A stretch of DNA of 5,124 nucleotides. Source: an uncultured Clostridia bacterium. Its GTDB lineage: Bacteria; Bacillota; Clostridia; Oscillospirales; CAG-272. The notes under the pieces were generated by a model that ran no database searches, was not told the origin of the DNA, and worked only from the letters and a program-made list of their open reading frames with translations. Below are positions 1-4,242 of this stretch, in pieces (positions within the stretch are counted from its first letter, which is position 1; each line of letters begins with the position of its first letter). Both the position numbers and the translations under genes were made by a program. The stretch lies in the NCBI GenBank assembly GCA_945949385.1, contig CAMFEL010000137.1, forward strand, positions 1-5,124. The letters are read 5' to 3'.

Positions 1-108
1 ACGAGTATTGGAGCAAATATCCGCGAGGCGAAATATGCGCACAGCCGTCCTGATTCTATTACAAAACTACAGATTGGCACCAGTTCGCAGTATTCTTTAT
101 ATACCTGA
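1..108 (+). pseudogene. Truncated four-helix-bundle (S23/intervening-sequence-type) protein, internal fragment
   Basis: Read from base 1 in frame 1, the plus strand gives TSIGANIREAKYAHSRPDSI followed by TKLQI. This is the core signature of the small four-helix-bundle proteins (TIGR02436-type, named after ORFs in 23S rRNA intervening sequences). The family normally continues after this point with a second helix containing an ALKEA...ETEYWL-like stretch. Here the match stops at about base 75, and an unrelated nine-codon tail (GTSSQYSLY...) runs to the TGA at 106-108. The 5' part lies outside the window. The DNA from about base 76 onward is the antisense of the HD hydrolase gene, so the two genes meet tail to tail and both have lost their ends. 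The signature is short but distinctive. An Avd-like accessory protein of a diversity-generating retroelement has a related fold but seems less likely. It is probably not functional. Confidence 0.68.
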
Positions 109-617
109 TGGCCTTTTAGGTCGGCAAGGCAGTCTGCAATACTCTGATAGTACCAATAATGCTCATTTTTATCTTTCTGGTTGAATCTCTGCCAGAGTTC
201 GTCGCCGATAGTGTTATAATCACGGTTTATAGCACGAATATTGGAAAGTTTATCACCCAGAGTAATCATTTTCACCTCAATGGGTGCGGTTTTGAGATGG
301 TCAAGAGTTTCATGCTTACGGATTTTCCAAGAGGACTGTGCAGAAAGGTGCTCTCTTTTGTCCTCACTCTCGGAAGCAACGAAATCTGCCACCCGTCCAC
401 CAAACAATTCACGAACCTGTTCAACAGTGGTATCAGTATCTTCCACAACATCGTGAAGGACGGCTCCCGCAATAATCTCATCGTCAGTAGTCATCGTGCC
501 CACAACGGCTGCTGCTTCCAACGGGTGTAAAATATAAGGAATTTTTGTTCCCTTACGAAGTTGTCCTTTGTGCACCTCCGTAGCGAATTTTATTGCCTTA
601 TCTAATAATTTGCCCAC
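1..617 (-). CDS. HD-domain phosphohydrolase, (p)ppGpp hydrolase (SpoT/MESH1)-like, 3' end replaced and running off window
   Basis: 205 codons are visible from a GTG start at 617 with no stop before the edge. The family hallmark of small SpoT/MESH1-like metal-dependent hydrolases is present in order: HKGQLRKGTKIPYILHP (about residues 16-32, metal ligand H31), AVLHDVVEDT (52-61, the HD pair H55-D56), SESEDKRE (82-89), and LGDKLSNIRAI (120-130, ligand D122). A WQRFNQKD...HYWYYQSIADCL segment follows (142-164), typical of the family's C-terminal helices. Enzymes of this type remove the 3'-pyrophosphate from (p)ppGpp or act on related nucleotides; the substrate here is inferred. Similarity ends at about V180 (CELV). 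Residues 181-205 are antisense of the four-helix-bundle gene and fit neither family, so the natural C-terminus is lost, though all catalytic residues remain. It follows the amidohydrolase gene by 14 bp and is probably cotranscribed with it. There is no good in-frame ATG nearby. Confidence 0.85.
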   Translation of the reverse strand, partial: MGKLLDKAIKFATEVHKGQLRKGTKIPYILHPLEAAAVVGTMTTDDEIIAGAVLHDVVEDTDTTVEQVRELFGGRVADFVASESEDKREHLSAQSSWKIRKHETLDHLKTAPIEVKMITLGDKLSNIRAINRDYNTIGDELWQRFNQKDKNEHYWYYQSIADCLADLKGHQVYKEYCELVPICSFVIESGRLCAYFASRIFAPIL

Positions 618-623
618 AAAATC

Positions 624-630
624 ATCTCCA
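624..630 (-). promoter_or_regulatory. Ribosome binding site setting the GTG start of the HD gene
   Basis: On the minus strand TGGAGAT precedes the GTG at 617. GGAG (629-626) is separated from the start codon by 8 nt. An ATG overlapping this site is out of frame and hits a stop after seven codons, so GTG is the supported start. The site sits inside the 14-bp gap after the amidohydrolase stop codon. Confidence 0.7.
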
Positions 631-631
631 A

Positions 632-1342
632 TTATTTATTTAATTCTATATAGATTTCTTTGCAAATGTCTTGCATAGAACCGAAAGAATTATTATCGTA
701 TATTCGTCTATTAAGTTCAATCATGACCGATTGCACACGGGTATCGTTCAGATATTTAAGAGGCACTAATGAACCGGCGAACGGTTCGTTTACCTTCACG
801 GTATAACCAGCCGATTTGAAGGTGTCAATAACCAACTGTGCCTCGGCACTAACCACATCATTTACACCAACACAAACATCGGGGAAAGAGGATGGGTGGA
901 AACCCGTATAATTCATATAGTCGTGGAAACTATGGCAATCTAAAAGAATACATTTACCGTGTTCATCAAGGCATTTGGTGACCTTCGCTTCAAGTGAAGA
1001 ATGGTATTCATCATAGATACCCAGACACTTTACGTATGTATCTTCCGTCCGAGTGCGAAACTGTTTGCCGTCGGGAGTGTGGGTGTAATATAACCCCATG
1101 CCCTTTAAGGACATTGCCTCCTCTTCGTCGTTACGATACCGTTCGGTATCAATGACAAGTCGGCTCACAGTTGCCACCTGCTTGTTTTCGTCGGGAACGA
1201 ATCCCCAAATTTCATCTACATCCTTATCAGTCATAAAATCAACCAATGAGGAGAGTTCGGGAGCAGGAATAATAATATCCTTAACTGCCCAGTCAGGCAC
1301 AACCGTACTTGAATGAGGAATATTCAACACGACCTTCTGCAT
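632..1342 (-). CDS. N-formylglutamate amidohydrolase-family protein
   Basis: This 236-residue soluble protein matches the N-formylglutamate amidohydrolase fold (PF05013), zinc-dependent hydrolases of N-acyl amide bonds related to carboxypeptidases. Visible motifs in order: LNIPHSS near the N-terminus (H10), MTDKDVDEIW (37-46), VSRLVIDTERY (59-69, conserved Arg and Asp), LLDCHSFHD (133-141, the D-x-H-S metal/active-site motif), VNEPFAGS (184-191) and SVMIELNRRIY (205-215). All expected motifs are present and the length fits the shorter members. The start is supported by GGCGGTG (1356-1350) 7 nt before the ATG. No histidine-degradation (hut) genes are nearby, so a role in that pathway is not supported. 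The partner is the HD hydrolase 14 bp downstream. The true substrate is unknown: many members outside hut operons are annotated by fold only. No signal peptide or membrane segment is seen. Confidence 0.85.
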   Translation of the reverse strand: MQKVVLNIPHSSTVVPDWAVKDIIIPAPELSSLVDFMTDKDVDEIWGFVPDENKQVATVSRLVIDTERYRNDEEEAMSLKGMGLYYTHTPDGKQFRTRTEDTYVKCLGIYDEYHSSLEAKVTKCLDEHGKCILLDCHSFHDYMNYTGFHPSSFPDVCVGVNDVVSAEAQLVIDTFKSAGYTVKVNEPFAGSLVPLKYLNDTRVQSVMIELNRRIYDNNSFGSMQDICKEIYIELNK

Positions 1343-1373
1343 ACAATTTCACCGCCTTTCGGTCGTTTTTCTT

Positions 1374-1480
1374 TTAGTGGCACACAGGACACTTGCTATA
1401 TTGCTGTTTTTCAGCGTCGGTATTTAAAATCCAAAAACCATCACTTGTATCTAATCGTGAACAACCATAACGGATGGAAT
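1374..1480 (-). pseudogene. C-terminal remnant ending in a CPVCH zinc-ribbon-like motif
   Basis: In the frame ending at the TAA at 1376-1374, the minus strand reads IRYGCSRLDTSDGFWILNTD and then AEKQQYSKCPVCH. This looks like a genuine protein C-terminus with a terminal Cys-x-x-Cys knuckle. The other half of a zinc site would have to be the single upstream Cys or residues now missing. It overlaps the tail of the ADP-ribosyltransferase-like fragment in another frame. Upstream of about base 1480 this frame loses sense, because the coding signal there belongs to that fragment. It therefore appears to be the 3' stub of a gene that once lay upstream of the amidohydrolase in the same operon, 31 bp from its start. 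I do not recognise the family. The left boundary is approximate. Confidence 0.42.
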
Positions 1481-1914
1481 ATTGCGGCGTAAAGCTGCAT
1501 CCGATTCTTTCCGGCATAGCTGAATTCATTCGGATTTGAGGAAAGATAGATACCGTCGCCGTGCGTCTTGCCCTGATTCGCCCCGGAGCGTGATATGTCG
1601 AAAATGCTGAACACGTTATCGGTGTAGTGATACAGCATTTTCGGCGTTCCGTCTCGGTTCACAGCCTTGCTTGCTCTCGCAGGTTTATTCTGCCAATCGC
1701 CGAACCAACGCTTGAATTGTGAAGATTCTGTATTTTTTGAAATATTCCTATTGACTTTTTGATCAAAGCTGCGTATAATAGAACCAGAAGTTATCGCTTC
1801 CTGAATTCGTATGGGGAATTGGACCCCAGCGGGTATCAGGTTCGTAGCTTCTTTTTTTGCGTAATAAATTCCGACATCTCCGATGTTTTCATTTGTGGTA
1901 AACGTCAGTTCCAT
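1441..1914 (-). pseudogene. Fragment of ADP-ribosyltransferase-like (polyvalent-protein ART) domain, chimeric ORF
   Basis: The 157-codon frame contains a recognisable block at about residues 63-145: SSQFKRWFGDWQNKP, then VNRDGTPKMLYHYTDN, FSIFDISRSGANQGKTHGDG and IYLSSNPNEFSYAG. This order (FGDW, DGTPK, YH-T, FDI, GDGIY) is typical of ART domains found in very large polyvalent proteins and MuF-type proteins of phages and conjugative elements. H96 and Y123 would be the His and Tyr of an H-Y-E ADP-ribosyltransferase active site; the Glu is not present. The family normally continues after YAAI with a KNP-like strand, but here residues 146-157 are unrelated and the frame stops early. The first 50 or so residues (MELTFTTNENIGDVGIYYAK and on) are not recognised and may be a different fragment. 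There is no convincing ribosome binding site at the ATG. It lies 9 bp after the SDR stop in the same frame. It is most likely a decayed mobile-element remnant. Confidence 0.6.
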
Positions 1915-1923
1915 CGTCGCCGA

Positions 1924-2715
1924 TTATTTCAGTATCTGCTTTATGACCCAAAGCTGAAATCTTTTCGGCAGGGCATTCAGCAGGAGCAGAAGCGGATTGC
2001 GGTTGATACTGTATGCAAATCGGGGATTTTTTGTTTTCAGTATTTTTTCTGCTTTTTTAGCGATTTTTTTCGGTGGAATGCACCTTGTTTCAACATTATT
2101 TACTATGCTTTTGAACCGTTTTGCATTGCAGGTATACAGCTTTGACTTTTCACAAAACGCGTCAAGAGCGCTTGTGGAAGCACCAAGCATACCGGTGTCA
2201 ACCGCACCCGCACGGAGCACGGAGACATAAATACCCTTGAGCTGTACCTCCATACGCAGTGAATAGGCGTATTTATCCAAAGCGCTTTTTGTCACGGCGT
2301 ATATACCCGTAAACGGCAGAGGGTCGAGAGGAGCAAGCTCACTTGTGGTAATTACTATTCTGCTTCCGCTTTTCAGCAGGGGCATAAAGATTTTGTTCAC
2401 AAGAAAAGCGCCGAAAAGGTTTACCTTGAATGCTTTTTCAAACTCCTCGGTGCCCATTTCAACAAGGGAGTCAAGCATATAGATGCCCGCAAAATGAATA
2501 ATGGCGTAAAGCTCGTCGGTGACTTCTTTTACTTTTTCAAAAGCGCATTTCACGCTGCCTTCGTCCGTAATATCGGCTGTTATGGGAATTATATTATCTT
2601 CGGCGATGCCCGGCGCTTTATCAAAGGCAAATACACCGAAGCCTTGCTTTTTCATAAGCTCCGCGGTTTTCCTTCCCATTCCTCCGTATGCGCCCGTTAC
2701 CAATATGTATTTCAT
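1924..2715 (-). CDS. Short-chain dehydrogenase/reductase (classical SDR)
   Basis: This 263-residue protein has a full classical SDR layout. The Rossmann cofactor motif is TGAYGGMG (7-14), and Asp32 at the end of beta-2 suggests NAD(H) rather than NADP(H). ADIT (47-50) holds the adenine-contacting Asp48. HFAG (74-77) replaces the usual NNAG. N99 is in KVNLFG, S125 is in TTSELAP, and the Tyr-x-x-x-Lys pair is Y139/K143 in YAVTKSALD, so the Asn-Ser-Tyr-Lys catalytic tetrad is complete. RAGAVDTGM (168-176) takes the place of the PG motif. The C-terminus (PRFAYSINRNPLLLLLNALP and on) is basic and hydrophobic, like SDRs acting on lipophilic or sterol-like substrates, but the substrate cannot be read from sequence. 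GGAG (2725-2722) lies 6 nt before the ATG, and a promoter lies just upstream. The gene diverges from the sigma operon and appears monocistronic, since what follows is a gene fragment. Confidence 0.9.
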   Translation of the reverse strand: MKYILVTGAYGGMGRKTAELMKKQGFGVFAFDKAPGIAEDNIIPITADITDEGSVKCAFEKVKEVTDELYAIIHFAGIYMLDSLVEMGTEEFEKAFKVNLFGAFLVNKIFMPLLKSGSRIVITTSELAPLDPLPFTGIYAVTKSALDKYAYSLRMEVQLKGIYVSVLRAGAVDTGMLGASTSALDAFCEKSKLYTCNAKRFKSIVNNVETRCIPPKKIAKKAEKILKTKNPRFAYSINRNPLLLLLNALPKRFQLWVIKQILK

Positions 2716-2736
2716 TAAATGCTCCGATTTGATATT

Positions 2737-2782
2737 ATTATACTGTTTGTTTGATTATACCACAAATCTTTCTGAATATAAA
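2737..2782 (-). promoter_or_regulatory. SDR promoter with extended -10
   Basis: On the minus strand TGGTATAAT (2762-2754) is a perfect -10 hexamer with the TG extension. A 17-bp spacer leads to TTTATA (2782-2777), four of six matches to TTGACA. A second perfect TATAAT lies at 2742-2737 with TTGTGG (2765-2760) 17 bp upstream, giving an overlapping alternative start nearer the ribosome binding site. Both are consistent with housekeeping sigma recognition. Confidence 0.62.
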
Positions 2783-2830
2783 GACTGAAATACAGCATTT
2801 TAAGCCATTTATATTCTTTTATAGATCTGT

Positions 2831-2858
2831 GGAATTTCCGGAATATATATGATATACT
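2831..2858 (+). promoter_or_regulatory. Upstream ECF-like promoter (GGAATTTCC ... GATATACT)
   Basis: GGAATTTCC (2831-2839) is followed by GATATACT (2851-2858), a spacing of 15 bp between GGAAT and GATATA. The same 9-mer recurs in the second promoter 145 bp downstream with nearly the same spacing, which supports ECF-type -35 recognition by the adjacent sigma factor. No good housekeeping -35 fits the TATACT (only TGGAAT at 17 bp). A 10-bp palindrome, CTGAATTCAG, overlaps the -10 and the expected start point. Confidence 0.4.
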
Positions 2859-2864
2859 GAATTC

Positions 2865-2953
2865 AGAAGTATCGGAGCGTGCGGGTGATATTCATTCCAA
2901 ATACCGTACTGAGTGATGAAGCCTGTACCCTTTTTAGATTGCGGGCTTTTTTT
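2865..2953 (+). ncRNA. Possible short leader RNA or attenuated 5' leader
   Basis: A transcript from the upstream promoter would start near 2863-2867 and end at the terminator T-run, giving about 90 nt. Within it TTCATT (2891-2896) can pair with GATGAA (2915-2920), which overlaps the first two bases of the terminator stem. GTAT near 2868 can pair with ATAC near 2901. These pairings offer a weak alternative fold. No known riboswitch class is recognised, and both the 5' end and expression are inferred. Confidence 0.28.
2919..2953 (+). terminator. Rho-independent terminator upstream of the sigma gene
   Basis: AAGCCTG (2919-2925) pairs with CGGGCTT (2942-2948), a 7-bp stem with one wobble and a 16-nt loop, running straight into a T-run ending at 2953. 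There is no plus-strand gene upstream to terminate, so it would act on transcripts from the upstream promoter. The long loop makes it a moderate-strength candidate. Confidence 0.6.
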
Positions 2954-2961
2954 GTAAAGTT

Positions 2962-3002
2962 TTGAAAAATCGTAAGGAATTTCCTATTCTCATACGTATA
3001 AT
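2962..3002 (+). promoter_or_regulatory. Sigma-operon promoter cluster (housekeeping and ECF-like, overlapping)
   Basis: Two promoters overlap. TTGAAA (2962-2967), 17 bp, TATTCT (2985-2990) fits a housekeeping promoter with 5/6 and 4/6 matches. GGAATTTCC (2976-2984) followed by CGTATAAT (2995-3002), with 14 bp between GGAAT and CGTATA, fits an ECF promoter and repeats the 9-mer of the upstream element. The layout suits basal transcription plus positive autoregulation by the sigma factor. Confidence 0.52.
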
Positions 3003-3047
3003 AAGTGAGAGGGTCGGACGCGGCCCTGTCAGTTTGGAGGAAAACGC

Positions 3048-3593
3048 ATGGATAACGGAGCCGGTAGCTACCGCCGTTTCCTTGACGGTGATACGGGTGC
3101 TTTTGACGATATTATGAATGAGCTGTTTTACAGTCTCGTGTTCTTTGCTAACAGCTATGTGCACGATGTACATACGGCGGAGGATATCGCCATTGACACC
3201 TTTTCCGATCTTATAGTACACCGTCATCGGTACAATTTCAAGGTAACGCTGAAAACATATCTGTTTACTTTGGCAAGAAGCCGTTCTATTGATTATATCA
3301 GGCATTGCAAGGTAATAAACTTTACGGAGCTTACGGAGACGGACAGACTTTCCGACGATGAAAAATCGCTTGAAGAATCGGTGCTGGCTGACGAAAAGCG
3401 GCGCGCTGTGAACCGCGCCGTTTCAAAGCTGCCCGCAGATATGAGGACGGCGGTACACCTTGTATATTTTGAGGAAATGACTTATGAGGAGGCCGCGCGG
3501 GTCATGAAAAAAAGCCGCAAGCAGGTTGATAATCTGCTGTATCGGGCAAAGAAGGAGCTTCGCGTACTGCTGGGAGAGGACGGTGAGGCGTAA
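3048..3593 (+). CDS. RNA polymerase sigma-70 factor, ECF subfamily
   Basis: This 181-residue protein has the two-domain ECF layout. Sigma region 2 spans about 15-88: GDTGAFDDIMNELF at the start, then HTAEDIAIDTFSDLIVH (42-58) for core RNA polymerase binding and -10 recognition, and LKTYLFTLARSRSIDYIRH (68-86) as the region 2.4 helix. A charged linker (about 95-118) leads to region 4 (about 121-175): SKLPADMRTAVHLVYFEEMT, then the helix-turn-helix YEEAARVMKKSRKQVDNLLY, which reads the -35 element, and RAKKELRVLL. No transmembrane segment is present. The length is normal for the family. GGAGG (3036-3040) lies 7 nt before the ATG. It heads a three-gene operon, and the next gene starts 1 nt after its stop. 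This suggests translational coupling with the membrane protein that probably restrains it. Confidence 0.94.
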   Translation: MDNGAGSYRRFLDGDTGAFDDIMNELFYSLVFFANSYVHDVHTAEDIAIDTFSDLIVHRHRYNFKVTLKTYLFTLARSRSIDYIRHCKVINFTELTETDRLSDDEKSLEESVLADEKRRAVNRAVSKLPADMRTAVHLVYFEEMTYEEAARVMKKSRKQVDNLLYRAKKELRVLLGEDGEA

Positions 3594-3594
3594 T

Positions 3595-4215
3595 ATGAGA
3601 GATTTGAATGAATGCAGGGATGAAATATTCAAAAGGGGCGAGGAAAGAATAAAGGCACGCCGAAAGAAAGTTCGGCGCACGCTTATGTGCTGTGTGCCGC
3701 TGTGCCTTACCGCTGCTGTTCTGTGCGCTCTGCTGCCCGTATTTCAAAGCATAGGAGCGCCTACTAAAAACGGCAGCGACGGATTTACGGAAGACGGAGC
3801 AGAGAATGAAGTAGGAGCAGACTGTACAGAATTATACGGCGCTTCGCAAAGTACATCGGATGGTTTATATACCGAAGCGGAAATCCGGATTGTTGACGGA
3901 GACGATTTGTATGTGCAAAAGATTACCGACAGAGAAACGGTAACGGAAATACTTGAAATAATTGTTTCGGCTTATATTGACCGTGACCCGGAATCGGATG
4001 TAACAGATTCTCCGTCTGCACATGAGAGCGAAGGAATACCTGCTCAGCCGAATGCAATCAGTATTGGCTCCGTAACCTTTAAGGCGGAGAACGGCTCAAA
4101 GATCACATACCGTACGGTGGGATATACACTTATAAATGAATCCGGTCAGCAAGCCGTGCTGAGCAACGCGGAGCTTGAGAGACTGCAAGAGATTGTAACG
4201 GACGAAATTGAGTAA
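3595..4215 (+). CDS. Single-pass membrane protein, probable ECF anti-sigma factor
   Basis: A 206-residue protein beginning MRDLNECRDEIFKRGEERIK. A short, highly charged cytoplasmic N-terminus (1-28) precedes one membrane span (about 29-50, LMCCVPLCLTAAVLCALLPV), with basic residues RRKKVRR on the inner side. An extracytoplasmic region of about 155 residues follows: an acidic Gly/Ser-rich linker (51-95) and a folded part (96-206) rich in alternating beta-type residues. Such an N-in, one-span protein directly after an ECF sigma gene is the usual layout of an anti-sigma factor, and I recall similar NEC...IFKR proteins after sigma genes in Ruminococcaceae. No zinc anti-sigma (HxxxCxxC) motif is present. 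The start was chosen because GGTGAGG (3582-3588) lies 6 nt upstream; the longer frame back to 3526 lies inside the sigma gene. Function is inferred mainly from context. Confidence 0.75.
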   Translation: MRDLNECRDEIFKRGEERIKARRKKVRRTLMCCVPLCLTAAVLCALLPVFQSIGAPTKNGSDGFTEDGAENEVGADCTELYGASQSTSDGLYTEAEIRIVDGDDLYVQKITDRETVTEILEIIVSAYIDRDPESDVTDSPSAHESEGIPAQPNAISIGSVTFKAENGSKITYRTVGYTLINESGQQAVLSNAELERLQEIVTDEIE

Positions 4216-4242
4216 ACAGTGACAGGGTTAAAGGTGAATTAT

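Larger units (their letters stand above)
2716..3047. other. 332-bp divergent intergenic regulatory region
   Basis: It lies between the SDR start (leftward) and the sigma-factor start (rightward) and contains no credible protein gene. From left to right it holds the SDR ribosome binding site and promoter, an AT-rich stretch, a plus-strand promoter-like element, a 10-bp perfect palindrome CTGAATTCAG (2857-2866), an intrinsic terminator, a second plus-strand promoter cluster, a small hairpin (GGGTCG 3011-3016 with CGGCCC 3021-3026, including one G-T wobble), and the GGAGG (3036-3040) of the sigma gene. The hairpin ends 9 nt before the GGAGG and might influence translation. Confidence 0.7.

Noticed and set aside
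159..530. Plus-strand 123-residue reading frame
   Set aside because: It is antisense to the well-supported HD hydrolase and has no recognisable motif or ribosome binding site.
1759..2145. Plus-strand 128-residue reading frame
   Set aside because: It is antisense to the SDR C-terminus and the ART-like fragment; composition is rich in Phe, Cys and Tyr, as expected for a shadow frame.
2881..2953. Fluoride (crcB) riboswitch-like pattern GGGTGAT ... GTGATGAAGCCTGTACCC before a terminator
   Set aside because: The GATGA and CCT-TACC-like pieces superficially resemble the motif. The required long-range helix and pseudoknot pairings cannot be formed here, and no fluoride exporter gene follows.
3526..3594. 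Longer start for the anti-sigma candidate inside the sigma gene
   Set aside because: The extra 23 residues overlap sigma region 4 out of frame. The ATG at 3595 has a good ribosome binding site and gives the expected NEC...IFKR start.
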